DNA from: Chloroflexota bacterium
GTDB lineage: Bacteria; Chloroflexota; Anaerolineae; Caldilineales; Caldilineaceae
Direction of reading: 5' to 3'
Length of the DNA: 16,117 bases
Assembly: GCA_003577005.1 (NCBI GenBank)
Contig: QEUW01000142.1
Span: forward strand, 1-16,117
This document shows, piece after piece, positions 1-6,883 of this stretch (positions are counted from its first letter, which is position 1; the number at the start of each line of letters is the position of its first letter). A model generated the notes under the pieces. That model was not told where the DNA came from, did not search any database, and saw only the letters and a list, made by a program, of their open reading frames with translations. The translations under genes and the position numbers were made by a program.

Positions 1-1
1 T

Positions 2-1036
2 GCCATTCGAGCCCTGACCATGGTCGGGGTCTTTTTTGTCGTGTTGCTTCTGCTCGTCCTCATGTTGGGGTTAACCGGTTTTTCCGACCGCATCCTCAGC
101 GCGGTGGTGGGCGAGCAGTTGCGCGGGGAACGGACGGCGCTGGCCGAAACGATCCGCGACCCGGATGAGATCGAACGGGTGCTGGCCGAACGCCGGGCCG
201 AGTTAGAGGCTTTTTACGGGCTCGATACGCCCTGGTACTTCCGGCTGCCGGGGATGGTGGTGCGTGTCCTCACGCTGGATCTGGGCGAGGCGCGCAATCT
301 GCGCAGCTTTGACGGCAGCAACCGTGTCATCGACATTATCATGGACCGGTTGCCCAATACGATATTGCTGCTCACCACGTCGCTCTTTATCACGGCGGTC
401 ATCGGTCTGGCCGGTGGCGTCTACATGGCGACACGCGCCGGCTCGTGGCTGGATCGCTTGATGTCCACCTTTGCAGCCGTCTCGTTTGCGGTGCCCACCT
501 GGTGGATCGGGATTCTGCTCATCCTCTTTCTCTCGGTGCGGTTGCGGCTCCTGCCTTCGGGTGGGATGTACAGCACGCCGCCGCCGCAGGAGCCGCTGGC
601 GCGCTTCGTAGACCTGGTCAACCATGCCCTGTTGCCGGTGATCACACTGGTGCTGGTGAGCGTTGGCCCGTACATCTACAGCATCCGCACCATTACGCTC
701 AACATCGCCCAGGAGGATCACGTGGCGATGGCGCGGGCGAAGGGGCTGCCGGAGCGCCGGGTGCGCAACCGCCACATCCTGCGCGTGGCAGCGCCGCCGA
801 TTGTCACCGGCTTGATCTTTGGGCTGGCCGGGTCGCTCTCCGGTTCGATCCTGGTAGAGACGGTCTTCAACTGGCAGGGCATGGGGCGGCTCTACTACGA
901 CGCCCTGGCCGGCACACCCGACGAAAATGTCATCGTGGCGCTGACCTTTATGTTCACCCTGCTCTATGTTATCATCCGCCTGGTGTTGGAAGTGCTGTAC
1001 ATCTTTCTCGACCCGCGGGTGCGCTATACAGATTAA
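2..1036 (+). CDS. ABC transporter permease, DppB/OppB type (5' end outside window)
   Basis: Inner-membrane permease subunit of a peptide (or nickel/oligosaccharide-like) ABC importer; it would pair with the next gene as a heterodimeric channel. The reading frame is open to the window edge, and the codons before the ATG at 20 read AIRALT, the usual basic lead-in to the first membrane helix, so the true start probably lies upstream. Numbered from base 2: helix 1 at about 8-25, an extracytoplasmic loop with the family segment FYGLDTPWY, further helices from about residue 117, and the cytoplasmic EAA loop (AMARAKGLPERRV...RHILR) at about 241-262, which docks on the ATPase. The family pattern ETVFNWQGMGRLYYDAL follows. 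No ATPase or substrate-binding protein is in the window, so the substrate cannot be told. The next permease starts 36 bp downstream, consistent with an operon. Confidence 0.9.
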   Translation, partial: AIRALTMVGVFFVVLLLLVLMLGLTGFSDRILSAVVGEQLRGERTALAETIRDPDEIERVLAERRAELEAFYGLDTPWYFRLPGMVVRVLTLDLGEARNLRSFDGSNRVIDIIMDRLPNTILLLTTSLFITAVIGLAGGVYMATRAGSWLDRLMSTFAAVSFAVPTWWIGILLILFLSVRLRLLPSGGMYSTPPPQEPLARFVDLVNHALLPVITLVLVSVGPYIYSIRTITLNIAQEDHVAMARAKGLPERRVRNRHILRVAAPPIVTGLIFGLAGSLSGSILVETVFNWQGMGRLYYDALAGTPDENVIVALTFMFTLLYVIIRLVLEVLYIFLDPRVRYTD

Positions 1037-1059
1037 AGCAAAATCCGCAGATAGATTCC

Positions 1060-1064
1060 TGAGG
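1060..1064 (+). promoter_or_regulatory. Ribosome binding site of the second permease gene
   Basis: TGAGG lies 8 nt before the ATG at 1073. It would be only 2 nt from the in-frame TTG at 1067, so it favours the ATG as the start. Confidence 0.55.
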
Positions 1065-1072
1065 TTTTGTCG

Positions 1073-2503
1073 ATGCGGTTGCGGGAGGCCTTACGCGAAC
1101 TTTGGCGCAGTGGCGCCGGCAAGGGCGGTATCTTTTTGTTGATCCTGCTGGTGGCCGGGACGGCCTATTCGTTGGCTACCTTTCCGACCGATTACGGCAA
1201 CCGCCGGTGGAGCAACCCGACCGTTTGGGTGGACAATCCCAAGGCTGTGCCGCCGGCCTGGATCAACCGTCTGCGCCGGGAGCCTTTGCCCGAACATCTG
1301 GTGCTCGAGGCGGCTGCGCCAACCGAGACGCAGGAGGTGCGCAGCGGTATCGTACAGACCTACCGCTTCTCCTTCGACTATCCCTACCAGAGCCCACCGA
1401 CCTTTTTGGCGCTCACTCTTGGCAATGTGACATACGCCGAACGGGCCCCCGCCGTGCTCGCCAGCCTGATGCGGCCCGATGGTAGAGAAATTCCTCTCTA
1501 TCGCCACGCTGTACGCGGCCCGCGCGAGGGCGAAACCGCGCCCTACCACCGCTATGCCGATGAGCCCCTACGCGTCCAGTTGAACACGGATGAGACGACC
1601 CTCACTGCCGTTCAGGAATATCTGGAGGCAGAATACAACATCCGCAGCGATGTGCGCAGCCTGGGGGGGCAGGTGGGCCGCCTGCTCTTTGGCGCCCCCA
1701 CCGGGAATAGCTTGCAGACCGAGCCGCTCACCGGCCCCTATGCAGTCCTGGTGCGGGTGGCCGTGCGTAACCCCGACGATACGGTGGGCCTGGTGCGTTT
1801 TGTGGTCGGCGGCGCGGTCTTTGGACCGATGGGCACCGATACGCTGGGCCGCAACCTGGCCGAAGGGTTGCTCTTCGGTCTGCCGGTGGCGCTCTTTATC
1901 GGCATCCTGGTTTCGGTGGTTTCCACGGCGATCGGCACCGGGCTGGGGATTCTCAGCGGCTATTTGGGGGGCGGAACGGACCTGCTCATCCAACGGCTGT
2001 CGGATATTCTTGCCAACGTGCCGGTCTTGCCGCTGCTCATCTTTATGCTCTTTGTCATCGGCCCCAGCCTCTATGTCATCCTCTTTATTCTGATCGCTTT
2101 TAGCTGGATGGGGATGACGATCCAGGTGCGTTCGATGGTCTTGCACATGCGCACCAACCAGTTGGTCGAGGCGATCCAGAGCCTGGGCGCCTCTCACCGG
2201 CGGGTGATGTTCCGCCATATCCTGCCGCAGATCGCACCGTATGTGCTCGCCCATCTGATCTTTGCGGCGCCGTCCGCCATCCTGGCCGAGGCGGGGTTGA
2301 GCTTTTTGGGGTTGGGTGACCCGTCGATTCCCACCTGGGGGCAGATTCTGGAGAGCGGTTTTCGCACGGGCGGCGTCTACGTAGGCTACTGGTGGTGGAT
2401 CATCCCGCCGGGCGTGTTGATTGTGATCACCGCGCTCACCTTTATGCTGATCTCGCTGGGGCTGGAGCCGGTGGTGAACCCGCGGCTGCGGCAGACGCGC
2501 TAA
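1073..2503 (+). CDS. ABC transporter permease, DppC/OppC type, with large extracytoplasmic insert
   Basis: Second channel subunit of the peptide-type ABC importer. The 476-residue protein is longer than typical DppC proteins of about 300 residues. Helix 1 is at about 18-36; then come roughly 210 residues of polar, folded-looking sequence before the normal core, which begins with the DppC signature GTDTLGR (254-260). Helices follow from about 265, and the EAA loop EAIQSLGASHRRVMFRHILP is at 366-385, followed by AEAGLSFLGLGDPSIPTWG, a strong family match. The extra segment falls where the first periplasmic loop should be, so it is probably an extracytoplasmic domain that meets the binding protein; that role is inferred. 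The start at 1073 is chosen because of the TGAGG spacing. It follows the DppB-like gene by 36 bp and is very likely co-transcribed with it. Confidence 0.92.
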   Translation: MRLREALRELWRSGAGKGGIFLLILLVAGTAYSLATFPTDYGNRRWSNPTVWVDNPKAVPPAWINRLRREPLPEHLVLEAAAPTETQEVRSGIVQTYRFSFDYPYQSPPTFLALTLGNVTYAERAPAVLASLMRPDGREIPLYRHAVRGPREGETAPYHRYADEPLRVQLNTDETTLTAVQEYLEAEYNIRSDVRSLGGQVGRLLFGAPTGNSLQTEPLTGPYAVLVRVAVRNPDDTVGLVRFVVGGAVFGPMGTDTLGRNLAEGLLFGLPVALFIGILVSVVSTAIGTGLGILSGYLGGGTDLLIQRLSDILANVPVLPLLIFMLFVIGPSLYVILFILIAFSWMGMTIQVRSMVLHMRTNQLVEAIQSLGASHRRVMFRHILPQIAPYVLAHLIFAAPSAILAEAGLSFLGLGDPSIPTWGQILESGFRTGGVYVGYWWWIIPPGVLIVITALTFMLISLGLEPVVNPRLRQTR

Positions 2504-2543
2504 CATCTTTACAGCCTGCCATCATGAGTCAGAGGAGCAACCC

Positions 2544-3038
2544 ATGACCAAGATCGCCATTTTGTCTGACACACACGACCAGATTGCCAACCTCGACAAA
2601 GCCTTGGAAGGGGTGCGCACAAGTGGGGCGAGCGTACTACTCCACTGCGGCGACCTCTGCGCACCGTTTATGCTCAGCCGGATCGCCCAGGCGTTCACCG
2701 GCCCGATCCATATGGTTTTTGGCAACAACGATGGCGATGGCCGTCTCTTGCAGAGCATCGCCTCCAAACACCCGCAAGTGACGCTCCACGGCATCTACGC
2801 CGAGATCGAAGTGGCGCGCCGCCAGATTGCGCTCATCCACTACCCGGAGCCGGCCAGGCGGATCGCCCAGTCAGGCCAGCTCGATCTGGTCTGCTACGGC
2901 CACAATCACCAGCGCCACCACGAGACCATCGGTCGCTGTCACCTGGTCAACCCCGGCGAACTGCTGGGCATGTACGGCGTCGCGACGTGGGGATTGTACG
3001 ATTGTACGGCGCACACGTACGAAGAGCAGGCTGTTTGA
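2544..3038 (+). CDS. YfcE/MJ0936-like metallophosphoesterase
   Basis: Small cytoplasmic calcineurin-like phosphoesterase of 164 residues, the usual size for the YfcE/MJ0936 group, which hydrolyses phosphodiesters with two metal ions. Metal-site motifs appear in the expected order: SDTHD (D9, H11), HCGDL (D37), GNND (60-63; the family usually has GNxD), IHYPEP (H99), GHNH (119-122), then NPGEL (136-140, usually NPGS). AGAGGAG ends 6 nt before the ATG and fixes the start. It lies 40 bp after the ABC permease and could be read through from it, but the physiological substrate cannot be inferred from context. Its TGA stop overlaps the first bases of the palindromic element at 3037. Confidence 0.9.
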   Translation: MTKIAILSDTHDQIANLDKALEGVRTSGASVLLHCGDLCAPFMLSRIAQAFTGPIHMVFGNNDGDGRLLQSIASKHPQVTLHGIYAEIEVARRQIALIHYPEPARRIAQSGQLDLVCYGHNHQRHHETIGRCHLVNPGELLGMYGVATWGLYDCTAHTYEEQAV

Positions 3039-3168
3039 TTGTGGCAATTTGAAAAGCGGAACACAGAGCACACGGAGCATTCACACAGAGAGCACAGAGA
3101 ATAAAACTCGGTGTTCTCTGCGTCTTCTCTGTGTGCTCTGTGTTCCTGCTGTTTTGTTTTCCACAATC
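3037..3168. repeat. 132-bp imperfect palindrome, CACAGAG/CTCTGTG family, copy 1
   Basis: The outer ends are an exact inverted repeat, GATTGTGG (3037-3044) and CCACAATC (3161-3168). Inside, GGAACACAGAGCACAC (3058-3073) is perfectly complementary to GTGTGCTCTGTGTTCC (3131-3146), and an inner stem pairs CAGAGAA (3095-3101) with TTCTCTG (3114-3120). The element fills the space between two convergent stop codons, overlapping one and ending one base before the other. It could form a long hairpin in transcripts from either strand and so act as a two-way transcription barrier, but it has no clean T-tract. A related copy is at 10562-10661, so this is a dispersed repeat rather than a simple terminator. 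Confidence 0.8.
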
Positions 3169-3169
3169 G

Positions 3170-4411
3170 CTACAGCCGCTCCAACACGCGCAGACAGCGG
3201 TCGATCTCGTCCAGCGTGTTGTAGTGGACCAGACCCAGCCGCAAAAAACCACCGCTGGGCTCGGCGCCGAGGCGGTGGCTAAACTCATAGGCATAGAAGT
3301 TGCCGTTCCAGGCGAAGATGTTCTGGGCCGCAAGCGTTTCGGCCAGGTGTTGGGGCGTGGTCCCTTCCTTGCGGATGGAGACCGTGGCCACGCGCTGGTT
3401 CCAGTCGTAGCGATTGGTGATGCCGTAGATACGCACACCGGGGATCACCTCTAGCCCTTCAATGAGCCGCTCGATGAGCAACTGCTCGTAGTCGCCGATC
3501 TCCTTCCAGGCGGCAGTCAACTTTTGGCGGCGGCTGGCGCTGATGGCAGCGTTGCCGTAGTGGACGCCCAATCCGGCCAGGTAATCGATGGCGGCGGCGA
3601 CGCCGGCCAGCCCTTCGTGGTTCTTGGTGCCATTCTCCCACTTGCCGGGCAGTTCGTCCCCGGCTGGCCGGACGCGGTAGGCGCGCAGCCGCTGCAAATG
3701 CTCTCGCTTGCCGTAGAGAATGCCGACGTGCGGGCCAAAAAATTTATAGGCGCTACAGGCAAGAAAATCACACCCAAGCGCTTTGACATCGATCAGCCCG
3801 TGCGGGGCGTACTGCACAGCATCAATGAAGGTGTAGGCGCCGGCTTGCCGGGCCCAATCCACGATAGTCTTGACATCGTTGATCGTCCCACTGGCGTTGC
3901 TGGCATAGCCCACGGCAACCAGTCTGGTGCGCTCGTTGATGAGCGAGTGCAAATGCTCCAGGTCGAGGGTACAGTTCTCGGTATCCATATCGGCCCACTG
4001 TACTTGGGCGCCTATATCTTCGGCCAGCATGAGCCAGGGCGCGACATTGGCATCGTGGTCGGCGCGGGTGACGATGATCTCATCGCGCGGGCCAAACCCC
4101 GCCGCCAGCGAGCGCGCCAGGTGAAAGGTGAGGCTAGTCATGTTGGCGCCAAAGATGACTTCATCGGTGTCGGCGCCGAGCAGGTCGGCGGTGGCCTGGC
4201 GGGCGTAGTCGATGGTCTCATCGGTCCGGCGGCTGGTTTCGAAGAGGCCGTGGGTGTTGGCGTTGCGGCGGGTCAGGTAATCGACCAGGGCATCGATAAC
4301 GCTCTGGGGCACCTGCGTACCGCCGGGGTTGTCGAAGAAGATGGCCGGCCGCCCGTTGTAGAGTTCGTTGAGGGCCGGAAATTGGGTACGGAGGGCGTGG
4401 ACGTTGAGCAT
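3170..4411 (-). CDS. Cysteine desulfurase-like class V aminotransferase (TIGR01976/VC1184-like)
   Basis: PLP-dependent fold-type I protein of 413 residues, cytoplasmic. The start FFDNPGGTQVPQSVIDAL (25-42), the TRADHDANVAPW segment (116-126), FIDAVQYAPHG (195-205, with D197 and Q200 for PLP), SAYKFFGPH (K223 as the Schiff-base lysine) and RLGLVHYNT (391-399) match the group called cysteine desulfurase-like. At the loop where SufS and IscS carry the persulfide cysteine, this protein reads NIFAWNGNFYAYEF (364-377) with no Cys; its cysteines are at 147, 214, 219 and 406. A classical sulfur-transfer role is therefore doubtful. The ATG at 4411 is chosen because homology begins just after it; the longer open frame upstream overlaps sppA and is not family-like. 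No strong Shine-Dalgarno is seen. It lies 56 bp after sppA on the same strand. Confidence 0.88.
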   Translation of the reverse strand: MLNVHALRTQFPALNELYNGRPAIFFDNPGGTQVPQSVIDALVDYLTRRNANTHGLFETSRRTDETIDYARQATADLLGADTDEVIFGANMTSLTFHLARSLAAGFGPRDEIIVTRADHDANVAPWLMLAEDIGAQVQWADMDTENCTLDLEHLHSLINERTRLVAVGYASNASGTINDVKTIVDWARQAGAYTFIDAVQYAPHGLIDVKALGCDFLACSAYKFFGPHVGILYGKREHLQRLRAYRVRPAGDELPGKWENGTKNHEGLAGVAAAIDYLAGLGVHYGNAAISASRRQKLTAAWKEIGDYEQLLIERLIEGLEVIPGVRIYGITNRYDWNQRVATVSIRKEGTTPQHLAETLAAQNIFAWNGNFYAYEFSHRLGAEPSGGFLRLGLVHYNTLDEIDRCLRVLERL

Positions 4412-4467
4412 AGGTTTCTGAATTTTTGATTTTGGATTCCAGGCTGATCGAGGCAATAAGTTGGCAC

Positions 4468-6282
4468 TCACCCTCCATCTGGCAACCCGGTGGCGATCCA
4501 CCAGTAGTGCTCGTTGCTGACGAGGGCTTGCCATTCGCCACGTAGAAGCTCTTGGGCCAGCACCGTAAGGGTCTGGACCGAGTCGAGCCCCAGCGCTTCT
4601 TTGACCGCCTGCGCCGGTTCGGCCAGCAACCGTTCTTTGGGGGGCGTCAGGTCGATCACGCGTACGCTGCCATCGGTGGGCAGATCGGCCAACTCGCAAG
4701 CGCGCTCGACGGCGACGGGAAAATCCCCCAGCGCGTCGACCAGCCCGTGTTGGAGCGCCTGGGCGCCAGTCCAGACTTTGCCGTTACAAACGGCATCCAG
4801 CTCTTCATAGGGCAAGGCGCGATCTTCCGCCACGCGCCGCTTGAACTCGGCGTAGTTGTGTTGCACGCCTTCCTCGACCTTGGCCCGTTGGCTTGCGGGC
4901 CAGGGGTGCTCTTCGCTGTACAGATCAGCATGGTCACCCCGCTTGATCGAGTAGCGCCGGGCCTGGAGTTTGGCATACGTTTCTTGCAGCACCGGTTTGG
5001 CGGTGACGACACCGATGCTGCCGGTCATGGTGGCGCGCTGGGCAACAATCTGGCGGCCCGGTAGCGAGATGTAGTAACCACCACTCCCAGCCACGCTTCC
5101 CATGTAGACCACCAGCGGTTTCTCCTGCCCCAAAAGTTTGAGTTCGCGCCAGATGAGATCGCTGGCCAGCGCCGAACCGCCTCGCGAATCCACATAGGCC
5201 ACAACAGCCGCCAGGCGCGAGTTTTTGCGTGCCGCCCGGATCTGCTGCTGCGCTGTGAGATGGCCCAAAACCTCTTCGCCAAAGAGTGGAAGCGGCACCG
5301 GAAACGAACGGCTGCGGCCTGGAATGATCGCCCCTGTCAGGCTGATGACGCCAACGGCGCGGGGGTGGCGGCGCTGCGGGCGGCGAAAGAGCAGCAGGCG
5401 GACTTCGTGGTACGGTTTCAAGGTGGCCGGTTGCTCGGCGTCCCCCAACAGCACCGGGAGTTCATCTTCATACGCGCTGCCGTCGATCAGCCCGGCTGCC
5501 TGCGCCTGCTCTGCCGTCCACGGCGCACCGTCGATGAGCGACTTGACCGTTTCGGCGGAGAGACCGCGCCTCTTGTGGATGGTCTCAACCAGATCAGCGA
5601 AGATGCTGTCATAGAGCCACTGCACCTGCGCCTCGTACTCAGGGGTCATGGCGGGTTCGGCGAAGGCGTCAAAGGCCGTCTTCCACGGCGCCACCTTGAC
5701 TACATCCATGGCGATGCCGGCCAGCGCCAGCGTCTCTTTCCAGAAGGTGGGCGTGGTGTGGAGACCAAGCACATCCCACGTGGTGAGTGGCGTGACCAGA
5801 ATCTGGTCGGCGGCGCAGGCGGCGAAATAGGTCGTGCGCGTCACCTGTTCCAGGTGGACGATGATCGATTTGGGGGCGGCCGCGCCGTTCGATTGGCGAT
5901 CCCACTCGCGAAAGCGGTGGAAGAGAGCAGCCAGATTTTGCGCTTGCACCAGCCCCAGCGGAACCGTCTTGAAGAGGAGTACGATGCCCTTGACATCGGG
6001 GTCGCCAGCGATGCGCCGGAAGGCGTCGTTCAGGCTGGCCAGGCTCACCGGCGCCTGGTAGCCGGGCAAATAGTTATACCACCAGGGGCGGATCGGGGTC
6101 CGCTCGGCTAGCTCCTGGTTGATGACAAAGACCACATAGCCGGGCAAGCGTTTGCGGTAGAGGCGGCGGCGCAGATTGGCCACCTCACAAGCCAGCCGCT
6201 GCCAGAGCCGATCGATGCCGGCCCGGAGAGAGTACAAACCGGCGCGCCAGCCACGTTCTGTGTTCTTTGGTTGATTCGCCAT
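4468..6282 (-). CDS. sppA: Signal peptide peptidase SppA-type protease (S49, two-domain)
   Basis: Serine protease of family S49, 604 residues, close to E. coli SppA (618). It has two tandem crotonase-like domains at roughly 47-275 and 305-530. The general-base lysine is K201 in APWKTAFDAF of the first domain, and the nucleophile is S400 in GSVAGSGGYYIS of the second, preceded by YVDSRGGSALASD (363-375); this is the split Ser/Lys dyad of full-length SppA. SppA cleaves signal peptides left in the membrane after secretion and works as a ring-shaped tetramer. Unusually, the first 46 residues are charged (several Arg/Lys/Glu) and contain no convincing membrane anchor or signal peptide. The start at 6282 has only a weak AGAAG upstream. 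It sits upstream of the PLP protein and downstream of a small coiled-coil membrane protein on the same strand. Confidence 0.93.
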   Translation of the reverse strand: MANQPKNTERGWRAGLYSLRAGIDRLWQRLACEVANLRRRLYRKRLPGYVVFVINQELAERTPIRPWWYNYLPGYQAPVSLASLNDAFRRIAGDPDVKGIVLLFKTVPLGLVQAQNLAALFHRFREWDRQSNGAAAPKSIIVHLEQVTRTTYFAACAADQILVTPLTTWDVLGLHTTPTFWKETLALAGIAMDVVKVAPWKTAFDAFAEPAMTPEYEAQVQWLYDSIFADLVETIHKRRGLSAETVKSLIDGAPWTAEQAQAAGLIDGSAYEDELPVLLGDAEQPATLKPYHEVRLLLFRRPQRRHPRAVGVISLTGAIIPGRSRSFPVPLPLFGEEVLGHLTAQQQIRAARKNSRLAAVVAYVDSRGGSALASDLIWRELKLLGQEKPLVVYMGSVAGSGGYYISLPGRQIVAQRATMTGSIGVVTAKPVLQETYAKLQARRYSIKRGDHADLYSEEHPWPASQRAKVEEGVQHNYAEFKRRVAEDRALPYEELDAVCNGKVWTGAQALQHGLVDALGDFPVAVERACELADLPTDGSVRVIDLTPPKERLLAEPAQAVKEALGLDSVQTLTVLAQELLRGEWQALVSNEHYWWIATGLPDGG

Positions 6283-6302
6283 AGCTTCTATATTTCGCTC
6301 TG

Positions 6303-6347
6303 TTTGAAGCCACCCATTTTTGGCATGGCAAGCCGGGTGGCTTCAAA
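6303..6347 (-). terminator. Perfect 13-bp inverted repeat between small membrane gene and sppA
   Basis: TTTGAAGCCACCC (6303-6315) and GGGTGGCTTCAAA (6335-6347) are perfectly complementary, with a 19-nt loop that itself has a short GGC/GCC pairing. The hairpin starts 11 bp after the stop codon of the minus-strand small membrane gene, a typical place for a terminator or a 3'-end stabilising structure. No T-run follows the stem on the minus strand, so it is not a textbook intrinsic terminator; it could instead protect the upstream transcript or reduce read-through into sppA. Confidence 0.5.
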
Positions 6348-6358
6348 ACAACCGCAGG

Positions 6359-6652
6359 CTAGAGAATAAATTGCAGATAGTCTTGCCACTCGAAGAACAG
6401 GTAGAGCAGCGCACCGATGATTGCCAGCCAGATCAGCAGCCGGATGGCGTTGCCGATCCAGCGCAGCCAGCGCCCGCGCCGCATCTCGCGCTCCAGTTTA
6501 TCGACCGCGGCGCCGTGGCGCAGCTGCCCCTCGCGCAGCGCCTCAACCTGTTCGAGCAGTTGCTGGTTGGCCGCACACACAGCGGCCAGATGCTCATCGA
6601 TGGCGGCCAACCGCTCTTCGATTGCGCCAAGTCGTTGCGCCGTATTGTCCAT
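6359..6652 (-). CDS. Small coiled-coil membrane protein, unknown function
   Basis: I do not recognise a named family. From the ATG at 6652 the product has 97 residues: a heptad-like, Glu/Leu/Ala-rich stretch (about 1-55) that should form a coiled coil, a basic patch EMRRGRWLRW, one hydrophobic helix (about 65-88, IRLLIWLAIIGALLYLFF) and a short tail EWQDYLQFIL. It is probably a single-pass membrane protein with the coiled coil in the cytoplasm. Longer in-frame starts exist at 6676 and 6709. 6652 is preferred because GGTG lies 5 nt ahead of it, because the coiled coil begins there, and because a candidate promoter lies between 6689 and 6717, which would exclude the 6709 start. It precedes sppA on the same strand, with a strong hairpin between them. 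Confidence 0.65.
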   Translation of the reverse strand: MDNTAQRLGAIEERLAAIDEHLAAVCAANQQLLEQVEALREGQLRHGAAVDKLEREMRRGRWLRWIGNAIRLLIWLAIIGALLYLFFEWQDYLQFIL

Positions 6653-6688
6653 CGCTCCACCGATCTGCTGATCCATATACAGATGACT

Positions 6689-6717
6689 ATTGTCACCACA
6701 AAGACCCATTTTGGCAA
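6689..6717 (-). promoter_or_regulatory. Candidate sigma-70-type promoter for the small membrane gene
   Basis: On the minus strand, TTGCCA (6712-6717) and GACAAT (6689-6694) are separated by 17 bp. The match to consensus is partial, but the spacing is ideal and the position suits a start codon at 6676 or 6652. Confidence 0.35.
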
Positions 6718-6735
6718 AACATCATCCCCAAGACC

Positions 6736-6764
6736 TTGCTTGAAACGGCAGCGCCTGCTACACT
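6736..6764 (+). promoter_or_regulatory. Candidate sigma-70-type promoter for ald
   Basis: TTGCTT (6736-6741) and TACACT (6759-6764) are separated by 17 bp, 119 bp before the ald start codon. A transcript from here would carry a leader of about 110 nt. Both boxes match consensus only in part. Confidence 0.35.
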
Positions 6765-6775
6765 GGCGAATCACA

Positions 6776-6806
6776 GAGATTAAGAGATTGAAGTGCTTGC
6801 GAGATT
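6776..6806 (+). other. Three GAGATT direct repeats in the ald leader
   Basis: GAGATT occurs at 6776-6781, 6784-6789 and 6801-6806, just downstream of the candidate ald promoter. The complement AATCTC occurs at 6844-6849 and could pair with the third copy. The cluster could be an operator or an RNA structure; no family-level match is claimed. Confidence 0.3.
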
Positions 6807-6883
6807 GGGTGAGTTGCTGCTGGCGGAGCTCTCCGCTCTCCTGAATCTCTCGATTTCCACTCTCTCAGCTATAGGAGAACACT

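Noticed and set aside
2524..2547. Seven-residue mini-ORF (ATG ... TGA) overlapping the phosphoesterase start
   Set aside because: Its codons include the RBS of the next gene; the ATGA overlap looks accidental and no upstream RBS is seen.
2993..3008. 8-bp tandem repeat ATTGTACG x2 at the end of the phosphoesterase gene
   Set aside because: The frame through the repeat gives a family-like C-terminus, so no frameshift duplication is implied; likely chance.
2939..3166. Short ORFs rich in Ser/Leu/Cys (for example LCSLCECSVCSVF) across the palindrome
   Set aside because: They are translations of the CACAGAG/CTCTGTG repeat arms; the same kind of ORF appears at the second copy near 10600. No RBS and no protein-like composition.
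3524..4429. 301-codon plus-strand ORF opposite the PLP enzyme
   Set aside because: Antisense shadow of a GC-rich gene; the minus-strand product matches a known family along its whole length.
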